From: Alphaproteobacteria bacterium
Lineage (GTDB): Bacteria; Pseudomonadota; Alphaproteobacteria; DSM-16000; Inquilinaceae
Length of the DNA: 6,905 bases
Direction of reading: 5' to 3'
Assembly (NCBI GenBank): GCA_029263555.1
Contig: JAJUFW010000158.1
Span: forward strand, 1 to 6,905
The position numbers and the translations under genes are program-made. The notes under the pieces were generated by a model. The model was not told the origin of the DNA, did not search any database, and saw only the letters and a program-made list of their open reading frames with translations. Numbering within the stretch: position 1 is the stretch's first letter; each line of letters begins with the position of its first letter. Positions 1-5,817 of the stretch are shown here, in pieces.

Positions 1-15
1 ATGAACCGCCGATGT

Positions 16-21
16 GGAGGG
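16..21 (+). promoter_or_regulatory. Ribosome binding site deciding the first permease start
   Basis: GGAGGG lies 10 bases before GTG 32 and 7 bases before TTG 29. It overlaps the alternative GTG at 14, so that codon is excluded as the start. No ATG is available in this frame near the gene's beginning. Confidence 0.65.
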
Positions 22-31
22 CCCGCCCTTG

Positions 32-961
32 GTGATTTTTCTCGGCAAGCGGCTCGTCTACATGCTGCTCACGATGCTGGCCGTATCCATCCTGGTCTTT
101 CTGCTGCTCGAGGTGAATGGGGAGGCGGTGGCGACCAAGGTCCTCGGCCCCTACATCTCCGAGGAGCAGCGCCGGCTCTGGCTCGAGGCGAACGGCTATC
201 TCCGTCCCTGGTCCGTCCGCTATGTCGAATGGCTGGGCCGAATCTTGAGCGGCGATTTCGGCGAATCGATCGTATTCAAGGTGCCGGTCGCCGGACTGCT
301 GGCGCAGAGACTGGCCAATACGGGCGTTCTGGGCGCCGTCGTTCTTGCGGTCATGGTCCCCCTGTCGATCGCCCTCGGCGTCCTTGCGGGGATGCGCGAA
401 GGTTCGTGGCTGGACCGGTCGATCAGCTTCGTTTCGGTCCTGACGACCTCGATCCCGGAGTTCGCCAGCGCCGTTCTCCTGACCTTCGTGTTCAGCTACT
501 GGCTCGGCTGGCTGCCGGGAATCAGCATGATGGCCGAAGGCTTCGATCCGGTTCAGCTGATCCTTCCGGCCATGGTCCTCATCCTCTACGGGTTCGGCTA
601 CATCACGCGGATGATGCGCGCCTCCATGGCCGAGGTGATGCAGACCGCCTACATCCGGGCGGCCGTGCTGAAGGGCATTCCGTTCCGGCATGTCGTGACC
701 AGGCATGCCCTGAGGAACGCCCTGATTGCGCCGTTCACGGTCATCATCCTCCAGGTCAACTGGCTCCTCTCGGGCGTCCTCGTGGTCGAGTTCGCCTTCG
801 CCTACAAGGGTTTCGGGGCGCTTCTGCTGGAAGGGGCACTGAACCAGGACATCTACGTCATCGAGGCCTGTGCCCTGGTTTCCGTCTTCGTCGCCGTGGC
901 GACGCAGACGGTCGCCGACATCGCCTATACCTATCTCAATCCGCGGATCCGGTTCACCTGA
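32..961 (+). CDS. DppB/OppB-like ABC transporter permease
   Basis: Inner-membrane permease of a peptide/opine/nickel-family ABC importer; with the next gene it forms the transmembrane channel. The 309-residue protein has TM1 at about 8-27, a periplasmic stretch, and five more hydrophobic segments near 98-121, 132-157, 174-193, 232-256 and 277-299. The cytoplasmic ATPase-contact (EAA) loop is around 200-232, with AYIRAAVLKGIPFRHV, then RHALRNALIAP. It ends in the family-typical YLNPRIRF. The frame is open from 14, but a GGAGGG at 16-21 places initiation at GTG 32 (10-base spacer) or TTG 29; I chose GTG 32 because the protein then begins MIFLGKRL, as these permeases do. An in-frame TGA at 2-4 may end an upstream gene, perhaps the missing binding protein. 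The usual PGDP-like motif after TM1 is replaced by EVNGEAVATKVLGPY, which marks a subfamily whose substrate I cannot name. Confidence 0.93.
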   Translation: MIFLGKRLVYMLLTMLAVSILVFLLLEVNGEAVATKVLGPYISEEQRRLWLEANGYLRPWSVRYVEWLGRILSGDFGESIVFKVPVAGLLAQRLANTGVLGAVVLAVMVPLSIALGVLAGMREGSWLDRSISFVSVLTTSIPEFASAVLLTFVFSYWLGWLPGISMMAEGFDPVQLILPAMVLILYGFGYITRMMRASMAEVMQTAYIRAAVLKGIPFRHVVTRHALRNALIAPFTVIILQVNWLLSGVLVVEFAFAYKGFGALLLEGALNQDIYVIEACALVSVFVAVATQTVADIAYTYLNPRIRFT

Positions 962-977
962 GGGCGGGAATGGACCG

Positions 978-1847
978 ATGAGCGAAAACGGTCTCACCGA
1001 CCGTGCCCTCCGGGTCTTCCGGCACATCGGGAGCCTTGGAGAGAGCCGGATCGCGGCGGCCGGCGCCGTCATCATCCTCTTCTGGGCGCTCGTGGCCATC
1101 TTCGCGGGCGAGATCGCAGCCTATGGTCCGAACGCCCAGCTTGTCCCGTTCCAGCCGCCGGGGGCATCCGCGCCGGATGGCGGCACGTTCTGGCTCGGTA
1201 CCGATCACCTCGGCCGGGACATTCTTTCCCGCATCGCGTTCGGCTCACGGACAGTGTTGATCTATGCCACCTCCGCCACGGCGGCCGCCTATGCGGTCGG
1301 CATCGTGATGGGACTGGCGGCGGGCTACATGCGCGGCTGGATCGACGATGTTCTCAGTCGCGTCGCAGACCTGATCCTCAGCTTCCCCGTGCTGGTTCTC
1401 TATGTCGTGATCATCACGACCTTCGGACCGTCCGGTCTGAACATCGTCCTCGCCGTCGTATTCGCAAGTGCGCCGGGGATCATGCGGATCGTCCGCAGCC
1501 TGACCCTCGACCTCAGCAGCCGGGACTATGTCGCGGCAGCCGAGACCAGAGGCGAGAGCGCTTGGTACGTCATGTTCGCGGAAATCCTGCCCAACGCCCG
1601 CGGGCCGCTGATCGTGGATGCCTGCCTGAGGCTCGGATACACGACGATAACGATCGGTGTTCTGGGCTTCTTCGGGCTGGGCTTGCCCCCGCCCGACCCC
1701 GATTGGGGCGGGATGATAAGCGCAGGCCGTGCGATGGCCACCTTCGCTCCCCACATGACCGTCTTTCCGGCCCTTGCGATCTCTTCCCTCGTGCTGGGTC
1801 TCAACATGCTGGCGGACGGTCTCCGCGAAATTTCGATGAAGGACTGA
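978..1847 (+). CDS. DppC/OppC-like ABC transporter permease
   Basis: Second inner-membrane permease of the importer, 289 residues. An N-terminal TM segment lies at about 26-46, followed by the DppC-family motif LGTDHLGRDILSR at 73-85. Further hydrophobic segments are near 95-117, 132-149, 153-169, 210-233 and 258-278. The EAA loop is at 183-206 (DYVAAAETRG through ILPN). The conserved DPDWGGMI (240-247) and C-terminal LGLNMLADGLRE (273-284) are both present. The frame is open back to 870, inside the preceding gene, but ATG 978 has a GGGCGGGA ribosome site at about 962-969 and gives the normal family length. It starts 16 bases after the first permease and ends 3 bases before the ATPase, so the three genes are one operon. 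The protein is intact. Confidence 0.95.
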   Translation: MSENGLTDRALRVFRHIGSLGESRIAAAGAVIILFWALVAIFAGEIAAYGPNAQLVPFQPPGASAPDGGTFWLGTDHLGRDILSRIAFGSRTVLIYATSATAAAYAVGIVMGLAAGYMRGWIDDVLSRVADLILSFPVLVLYVVIITTFGPSGLNIVLAVVFASAPGIMRIVRSLTLDLSSRDYVAAAETRGESAWYVMFAEILPNARGPLIVDACLRLGYTTITIGVLGFFGLGLPPPDPDWGGMISAGRAMATFAPHMTVFPALAISSLVLGLNMLADGLREISMKD

Positions 1848-1850
1848 CCG

Positions 1851-3947
1851 ATGGCCATTCTCGCGCGGACGCCTGCAGACGGGCCGCTGCTGGAAGTTCG
1901 GGGACTCAGCGTCGCCTATGCCACGAGGGCGGGCGAGGTGCGCGCGGTTACCGATTTCGACCTGACCGTGGGTGAGAGCGAGGCGGTCGGGCTGGTCGGC
2001 GAAAGCGGCTGCGGCAAGTCGACGGTCGCCGGGGCGATCATGTGCCATGTCGGCGGAAACGGCAGGATCTGCGCCGGGTCGATCCGCTTGCGGGGGCAGG
2101 AGCTGACGCGGATGCGCGGCGAGGAGCTGCGCCGTCTGCGCGGGGCCGAAATCGGCATGGTCTATCAGGAGCCGATGTCGGCCCTGAACCCGAGCATGAC
2201 GATCGGCCGCCAGCTCATGGAGGTCCCGCTCCACCATCTGCCGGGCTGTACGCGAGGCATCGCCCGCGCCCGGGCGCTGAAGGTCCTCGCCGACGTGAAG
2301 CTGGCGGACCCGGAACGGATGATGTCGGCCTATCCGCATCAGCTTTCGGGCGGCCAGCAGCAGCGGGTCGTTATCGCCATGGCCATGCTTGCCGATCCGT
2401 CCCTCCTGCTGCTCGATGAGCCGACGACCGCGCTCGACGTGACCGTTGAGGCCAGCATCTTGGAACTGATCCGGGAGATCAGGCAGACGACCGGCACCGC
2501 CGTTCTCTACATCAGCCACAATCTTGGATTGATCCTTGAAACCTGCTCGCGGGTTGCCGTCATGTATGCCGGCCAAGTGGTCGAGGAGGGGCCGGTCCGC
2601 CAAGTCTTCGAGGATCCCCGGCATCCCTACACGCGAGGCCTGGTCGGTTGCGTGGTCGCCCCCGGACGGAACAAGGCAAGCAATCCGCTCAAACCGATCC
2701 GCGGCCAGGTGCCGCTTCCCCATGAGCGTCCGAGGGGGTGCCGGTTCGGGCCCAGATGCGATCATTTCCTGGCGGGTCGCTGCGATGCCGGCAGCGTCCC
2801 GATGTTCGATGCCGCCGGATCCGGCGCGCACCGCGTCCGGTGCTTGAGATGGAAGGAAATCGGTCGGGAGGCGGAGCCGGCGGTAGCGGACAGCCCTCCG
2901 CCACGGGAGGCGCAGCAGGTGGTGCTGCGGAGCGACGGCCTGAAGAAATACTACCCGCTGTACGACCGATCGGTTCTTGCCGTCATATCCGGACGTCGGG
3001 TCAGATGGGTGAAGGCGAACGAGGAACTCAGCTTCGAGGCACGGCGCGGTCAGACGGTGGCGATCGTCGGGGAGAGCGGCTGCGGCAAATCGACCTTCGC
3101 CCGGGTCCTCATGGGGCTGGAAACTGCGACATCCGGGCGATTGCTGTTCGACGGCGCAGATCTTGCCGGGCTGCCCGTGCGCCGGCGTTCGGAAGCGCAG
3201 CTTTCGGCCCTGCAGATGGTCTTTCAAAATCCGGACGAAACCTTGAACCCCAGCCGGACCGTGGGCTCCCAGATCGCCCGCGCGGTCCGGAAGCTCGGGG
3301 GCGAGAAGGGACGCGACCGGATCGCGGAGCGGGTCCATCATCTGCTCGATCTCGTGAAGTTGCCCCGGGGCCTTGCGGAACGACGGCCGCGCCAGCTTTC
3401 TGGCGGCCAGAAGCAGAGGATCGGCATCGCCCGCGCGTTCGCCGGGCAACCCGCCATGGTCGTCTGCGACGAACCTGTCTCTGCACTGGACGTTTCCGTT
3501 CAGGCGGCTGTGACGGGCGTCCTGACGGATATCCAGCGCAGACATGGGACGACCCTGCTGTTCATCAGCCACGACCTGCCCGTGGTCCGTTATCTGGCCG
3601 ACCGCATCGTCGTCATGTATCTGGGGCAGATCATGGAGGAAGGGACGGCAGACGAGGTATTCGCGCCGCCTTATCACCCCTATACCGAGGCGCTCCTGTC
3701 CGCGGTGCCGGTAGCCGACACGAGCGTGAAGAGGAAGCGCATCGTCCTCGAAGGCTCGCCCCCGAGCGTTCTCGACCCGCCAGGGGGGTGTCCGTTCCAC
3801 ACGCGATGTCCGCGAAAGCTCGGCAGGATCTGCGAGAAGGAGCGGCCGCCCGCCCGGCGCACGGAAAGCGGGCACTTGATCCGATGCCATATACCTATGG
3901 ACGAATTGCGGAAAGTTGAGCCCGTCATTAAATCTGCCATCTGCTGA
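1851..3947 (+). CDS. Fused double ATPase (DppD-DppF type) of peptide-family ABC importer
   Basis: Cytoplasmic ATPase that powers the importer, with both nucleotide-binding domains in one 698-residue chain. Half 1: Walker A GESGCGKST 50-58, Q-loop Q106, signature LSGGQ 165-169, Walker B LLLLDE 185-190, switch H223. Half 2: Walker A 407-415, Q-loop Q459, LSGGQ 516-520, Walker B ending D540-E541, H574. All catalytic motifs are intact in both halves. Each half ends with the oligopeptide-transporter C-terminal domain and four cysteines: C297, C303, C311, C331 and C647, C653, C661, C679. Related mycobacterial OppD/DppD ATPases are reported to hold an iron-sulfur cluster with this kind of set; that it does so here is inference. 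The linker is about 335-358. ATG 1851 is preceded by AAGGA at 1839-1843 (7-base spacer) and lies 3 bases after the DppC-like gene. Two-gene DppD/DppF is the other common arrangement; the fused form is also widespread. Confidence 0.96.
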   Translation: MAILARTPADGPLLEVRGLSVAYATRAGEVRAVTDFDLTVGESEAVGLVGESGCGKSTVAGAIMCHVGGNGRICAGSIRLRGQELTRMRGEELRRLRGAEIGMVYQEPMSALNPSMTIGRQLMEVPLHHLPGCTRGIARARALKVLADVKLADPERMMSAYPHQLSGGQQQRVVIAMAMLADPSLLLLDEPTTALDVTVEASILELIREIRQTTGTAVLYISHNLGLILETCSRVAVMYAGQVVEEGPVRQVFEDPRHPYTRGLVGCVVAPGRNKASNPLKPIRGQVPLPHERPRGCRFGPRCDHFLAGRCDAGSVPMFDAAGSGAHRVRCLRWKEIGREAEPAVADSPPPREAQQVVLRSDGLKKYYPLYDRSVLAVISGRRVRWVKANEELSFEARRGQTVAIVGESGCGKSTFARVLMGLETATSGRLLFDGADLAGLPVRRRSEAQLSALQMVFQNPDETLNPSRTVGSQIARAVRKLGGEKGRDRIAERVHHLLDLVKLPRGLAERRPRQLSGGQKQRIGIARAFAGQPAMVVCDEPVSALDVSVQAAVTGVLTDIQRRHGTTLLFISHDLPVVRYLADRIVVMYLGQIMEEGTADEVFAPPYHPYTEALLSAVPVADTSVKRKRIVLEGSPPSVLDPPGGCPFHTRCPRKLGRICEKERPPARRTESGHLIRCHIPMDELRKVEPVIKSAIC

Positions 3948-3949
3948 TG

Positions 3950-3977
3950 TTGCTGGCGTCCTGCGCCGGAATATGTC
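3950..3977 (+). promoter_or_regulatory. Possible promoter for the XRE regulator gene
   Basis: TTGCTG (3950-3955), a 16-base spacer and TATGTC (3972-3977) form a weak sigma-70-like pair just after the ATPase stop codon and about 90 bases before the regulator start. The match is partial, and read-through from the transporter operon is equally possible, since I see no clear terminator between them. Confidence 0.22.
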
Positions 3978-3988
3978 AGTTCCATCGC

Positions 3989-4012
3989 CGCCGGCGCTGC
4001 GCAGAGCCGGCG
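3989..4012 (+). repeat. Inverted repeat upstream of the XRE regulator
   Basis: CGCCGGC (3989-3995) and GCCGGCG (4006-4012) are perfect 7-base inverted arms around a 10-base centre, 55 bases before the regulator start. There is no following T-run, so it is not a standard intrinsic terminator. It could be an operator for autoregulation or a leader hairpin. In DNA this GC-rich it could also be chance. Confidence 0.3.
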
Positions 4013-4067
4013 AATGCCTCGGCAGTCACATATGGCTGCCGGAAAGAACGAGAATTTGGAGTTTGGC

Positions 4068-4514
4068 ATGACCGTGACCGCTTCAACCCGACAGAAGCGC
4101 CGCAAAACGATTGCCGAGGACGGCCCGGACCCCGTGGACGTGCATGTAGGTGCGCGACTGCGTCAGCGCCGGACCCTGCTTGGAATGAGCCAGGAGAAAC
4201 TGGCGCAGGCCTTCGGCGTCTCGTTCCAGCAGGTGCAGAAATACGAAAGAGGCGCGAACCGGATCAGCGCCAGCAGACTGCATCTGCTGACGAAGATACT
4301 GGACGTGCCGATTTCCTATTTCTTCGAGGGCCTGCCCGCGTCCGTGCAGGAACGTAACGCTCCCCCCGCGATCGAAGCCGAAGCCTCGGACCGGATGGCC
4401 AGCCGCGAAACCTTGGAACTGGTCAGGGCCTATTACCGCATCATCGACCCGACGGTGCGCAAGCGCCTGGTCGATCTCGTGCGGGCCCTGGGCCGCGACG
4501 ACGACGCGGCCTGA
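4068..4514 (+). CDS. XRE-family transcriptional regulator (PraR/PhrR-like)
   Basis: A 148-residue DNA-binding regulator with a basic N-terminal tail. An XRE/Cro-type helix-turn-helix covers about 25-84: VHVGARLRQRR, then helix 2 SQEKLAQAFG (41-50), then recognition helix SFQQVQKYERG (52-62), then the conserved ISASRLHLL and PISYFFEG. The C-terminal third keeps the motif of the alphaproteobacterial PraR/PhrR group, IDPTVRKRLVDLVRAL (126-141). Family members regulate quorum sensing, attachment/biofilm or stress genes; its targets here cannot be read from sequence. The frame is open from 4014, but GGAG at 4058-4061 sits 6 bases before ATG 4068, whereas ATG 4032 has no ribosome site. It follows the transporter on the same strand by 120 bases, which is too loose to infer that it controls the transporter. 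Confidence 0.93.
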   Translation: MTVTASTRQKRRKTIAEDGPDPVDVHVGARLRQRRTLLGMSQEKLAQAFGVSFQQVQKYERGANRISASRLHLLTKILDVPISYFFEGLPASVQERNAPPAIEAEASDRMASRETLELVRAYYRIIDPTVRKRLVDLVRALGRDDDAA

Positions 4515-4783
4515 CGGCCGGTTCGCAACGGGCGCCCGTCGCGGCAGGGCGGGTCCCGTTAGACCTACTCGAGTGTCGCCTGTCGGGGCGCAACGGCCGG
4601 GCCGATCCGCGGCCGGAATTCGAAACGGCGACCCCTGTGGAATCAATCCGTGAGCCCGCGGACGCACCGCGTCCCTGATGCAGGTCTTCCCGGATTCGGC
4701 GTAACAGACGGCGTCCGAATTCTGCCCGGGAAACATTGTCCCATCACGTACGCCGTCCAGCGATGAGTTCGCGCTGGCCGCGG

Positions 4784-4813
4784 TCGAGAGGCGCCACTTG
4801 GCGCACGTCTCGA
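4784..4813. other. Two-tier stem-loop of unknown role
   Basis: Outer arms TCGAGA (4784-4789) and TCTCGA (4808-4813) enclose inner arms GCGCC (4791-4795) and GGCGC (4800-4804) with the tetraloop ACTT (4796-4799). A 1-versus-3-base bulge lies between the tiers. CGG (4781-4783) and CCG after a 3-base bulge could extend it. It lies 77 bases beyond the 3' end of tRNA-Asn, so it may belong to that transcript's trailer, or to a small RNA; no promoter is evident. Confidence 0.35.
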
Positions 4814-4826
4814 TAACCGATCTTGG

Positions 4827-4858
4827 GAAAATTCGGCTTCCGCACGCCTTGCGTGCGG
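4827..4858 (-). terminator. Probable terminator of the tRNA transcript
   Basis: On the minus strand a perfect 8-base stem CCGCACGC/GCGTGCGG with a 3-base loop (4840-4858) is followed after a short gap by AATTTT (4833-4828). It begins 31 bases past the tRNA-Asn CCA end, in the right orientation. The T-run is short and separated from the stem by 6 bases, so it is an imperfect intrinsic terminator. No T-run follows on the plus strand. Confidence 0.45.
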
Positions 4859-4889
4859 CGGATGCGGTGTCACCCGCTATTGAGAAGGG

Positions 4890-4965
4890 TGGCTCCCCGA
4901 GCAGGACTCGAACCTGCGACCCGGTGATTAACAGTCACCTGCTCTACCAACTGAGCTATCGGGGA
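4890..4965 (-). tRNA. tRNA-Asn (anticodon GUU)
   Basis: The minus strand folds as a complete 76-base cloverleaf. The acceptor stem is TCCCCGA/TCGGGGA, followed by discriminator G and an encoded CCA (4892-4890). The D-arm contains AGCTCAGTTGGTAGAGC. The anticodon stem-loop has loop CTGTTAA with anticodon GTT (plus-strand 4930-4932), and the T-arm contains GGTTCGAGTCC. Anticodon GUU and G73 fit asparagine identity. It lies 114 bases downstream of tRNA-Cys on the same strand. Confidence 0.97.
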
Positions 4966-5003
4966 TCAGAGGATCACCGAAGTATCCCCCGGCGTCCGTG
5001 GGC

Positions 5004-5023
5004 CGGGCTTATAGCAAAGCCCG
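5004..5023 (-). promoter_or_regulatory. Hairpin with extended -10-like element before tRNA-Asn
   Basis: Perfect 7-base arms (5004-5010 and 5017-5023) enclose a 6-base loop. On the minus strand the loop and 3' arm contain TGCTATAAG (5016-5008), an extended -10-like element matching TATAAT at five of six bases. Only a poor -35 (CTAGCA-like) lies upstream. It could be a separate promoter for tRNA-Asn, with a leader of about 35 bases, or a processing or pausing hairpin between the two tRNAs. Confidence 0.33.
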
Positions 5024-5036
5024 TCCGCCGATGCTA

Positions 5037-5073
5037 GTCCGAAGTTTGAAAAAATTCCCTTTCTCGTTCGGAC
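5037..5073 (-). other. Stem-loop just after tRNA-Cys
   Basis: Starting 6 bases beyond the tRNA-Cys 3' end, arms GTCCGAA and TTCGGAC (5073-5067 with 5043-5037) form a 7-base stem. A second stem inside pairs GAGAAA (5065-5060) with TTTTTC (5053-5048). One pair of the inner stem is G-U in the minus-strand RNA but would be an A-C mismatch in plus-strand RNA, so the structure suits the tRNA transcript. It has an internal T-run but no terminal U tract. The likely role is tRNA 3' trimming or partial termination. Confidence 0.38.
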
Positions 5074-5079
5074 CGGTTT

Positions 5080-5153
5080 TGGAGGCGCGACCGGGAATCG
5101 AACCCGGGTACACGGATTTGCAGTCCGCTGCCTGACCACTCAGCCATCGCGCC
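5080..5153 (-). tRNA. tRNA-Cys (anticodon GCA)
   Basis: The minus strand gives a complete 74-base cloverleaf. The acceptor stem is GGCGCGA/TCGCGCC, followed by discriminator T and an encoded CCA (5082-5080). The D-arm contains GGCTGAGTGGTCAGGC. The anticodon loop is CTGCAAA with anticodon GCA (plus-strand 5119-5121), and the T-arm contains GGGTTCGATTCC. The U73 discriminator is a cysteine identity element, in agreement with the anticodon. It is the first tRNA of the pair in the direction of transcription. Confidence 0.97.
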
Positions 5154-5166
5154 GCCGCGGGGGCCT

Positions 5167-5194
5167 ATTGACCCTTTTTTCTCGCCCAAGTCAA
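5167..5194 (-). promoter_or_regulatory. Probable promoter of the tRNA-Cys gene
   Basis: On the minus strand TTGACT (5194-5189) is a strong -35 match. About 16-17 bases later comes GTCAAT/TCAATA (5172-5166), a weak -10. A GC-rich stretch then leads into the tRNA 13 bases on. A GC-rich discriminator of this kind is typical of stable-RNA promoters under stringent control; that inference is from general knowledge. Confidence 0.45.
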
Positions 5195-5201
5195 TGGGCG
5201 A
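5182..5201. repeat. Palindrome centred on the tRNA-Cys -35 element
   Basis: TCGCCCA (5182-5188) and TGGGCGA (5195-5201) are perfect 7-base inverted arms. Their 6-base centre is exactly the -35 hexamer of the proposed tRNA-Cys promoter. It could be an operator, or a hairpin at the end of the VOC-gene transcript that runs in from upstream. A run of A, not T, follows on the minus strand, so it is not an intrinsic terminator there. Confidence 0.35.
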
Positions 5202-5236
5202 TGGCGATCTGGGGAGGGTCCGGATCGGCGCGGCCG

Positions 5237-5587
5237 TCAGCCGTGGCTCAGAATGTTCACCAGCCGGCCGAAGGGATCGCGGATATAGAAGCGGCGGACG
5301 CCCCACGGCTCCGATGCCGGTCCGTATTCGATCGGAATGCCCGCCTGCCGCACCTTCGCGAGAACCTCGTGGAGATGATCGACCTCGATCGAAAGATCCG
5401 GCACTGGCGTCCCCGAACCGCCTTCCTATGCGATGCTGAGCTGCGGCCTTGCGCTTCCGTCGCCGGCGAAGGTGACGATCCAGCCGTGATCCATCACGAC
5501 CTCCATGCCAAGGATGTCGCCATAGAAGGCATGGGCTCCGTCGACGCCCGGGGAGCCGATGTTCGCAACGATACGCCTTACGCCCAA
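5237..5587 (-). pseudogene. VOC/glyoxalase-family protein gene with internal amber codon
   Basis: A 116-codon single-subunit VOC-fold (glyoxalase/bleomycin-resistance) protein, a small metal-dependent enzyme or binding protein of unknown substrate. The N-terminal half has MGVRRIVANI, then AHAFYGDILGMEVVMDHGWIVTF. Codon 54 is TAG (5428-5426). The same frame then continues without a shift as EGGSGTPVPDLSIEVD through GIPIEYGPASEPWGVRRFYIRDPFGRLVNIL to a TGA at 5239-5237. The second half is highly typical of the family. Homologues as I recall them have Ser at the stop position, so one TCG-to-TAG change would explain it. The start is TTG 5587, with GGAGG on the minus strand at 5600-5596 and an 8-base spacer. 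Upstream open reading to 5695 is not family-like. Alternatives are a sequencing error or suppression of UAG. The 53-residue product alone would be half a fold. Confidence 0.85.
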
Positions 5588-5595
5588 CTCGCAAT

Positions 5596-5600
5596 CCTCC
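5596..5600 (-). promoter_or_regulatory. Ribosome binding site of the VOC pseudogene
   Basis: A perfect GGAGG on the minus strand lies 8 bases before TTG 5587. It decides this start over upstream codons and shows that the translation signal of the interrupted gene has not decayed. Confidence 0.6.
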
Positions 5601-5675
5601 GTTCGCCTGCCATCCGCCCGAACGCGCCGTCCGCCGGGCGAAGGAGCCATGGCCGACCCGCAACGCCATAATCCG

Positions 5676-5704
5676 TTGTTTCCATTGGGCCGCACCTGTA
5701 TATA
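5676..5704 (+). promoter_or_regulatory. Probable sigma-70-type promoter of the methyltransferase-rhodanese operon
   Basis: TTGTTT (5676-5681), an exact 17-base spacer and TATATA (5699-5704) lie in the divergent gap between the VOC gene and the methyltransferase-like gene. Transcription would start near 5711, leaving a leader of about 107 bases before ATG 5818. I see no riboswitch-like fold or convincing leader peptide there. Confidence 0.5.
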
Positions 5705-5817
5705 GCCGAGGCTGGCAGAGACGGTTGCAGATGTCCTGCAGAAACGGTTTCGGCCGGACTCGGACCCGTCCCATTGCCGGACGGTACATCGGACCTTTAG
5801 CGCGGAACGCTTACGAC

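Larger units (their letters stand above)
4515..4889. other. Intergenic region without a credible gene
   Basis: These 375 bases lie between the regulator and the tRNA-Asn gene, which are convergent. The open frames here (for example minus 4643-4873) lack ribosome sites and recognisable domains. A short perfect palindrome, ACGGGCGCCCGT (4528-4539), follows the regulator stop but has no loop or T-run. The only notable structures are the stem-loops at 4784-4813 and 4840-4858, listed separately. I see nothing else. Confidence 0.6.

Noticed and set aside
1..981. Open plus-strand frame starting with ATG at position 1
   Set aside because: It is rich in Arg, Gly and Pro with no family signature, and it overlaps the true permease frame, which shows clear membrane helices and an EAA loop.
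1245..3890. Very long (881-codon) open frame on the minus strand opposite the second permease and the ATPase
   Set aside because: It is the antisense shadow of two well-supported genes in GC-rich DNA where stops are rare. It has no domain-like segments, no ribosome site, and it crosses a gene junction.
4528..4539. Palindrome ACGGGCGCCCGT as a terminator of the regulator gene
   Set aside because: It has no loop and no T-run, and short GC palindromes are common in such DNA.
4083..4736. 217-codon minus-strand frame
   Set aside because: It is antisense to the XRE regulator, which has an unmistakable helix-turn-helix; there is no support on the other strand.
4890..4965. tRNA-Asn as an attachment site for an integrated element
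   Set aside because: No integrase, no repeat of the tRNA 3' end and no foreign-looking gene are seen in the window.
5426..5428. Amber codon as pyrrolysine or other programmed recoding
   Set aside because: There is no recoding structure or dedicated tRNA in sight, and VOC proteins have no known need for it. Point mutation or base-call error is simpler.
5034..5789. 251-codon minus-strand frame across tRNA-Cys and the VOC gene
   Set aside because: It reads straight through a tRNA and runs out of frame with the recognisable VOC sequence, so it is a shadow.
5711..5817. Riboswitch (for example a SAM-responsive leader) before the methyltransferase-like gene
   Set aside because: I could not find conserved helices of any known SAM riboswitch class or an anti-terminator pair in this roughly 107-base leader.
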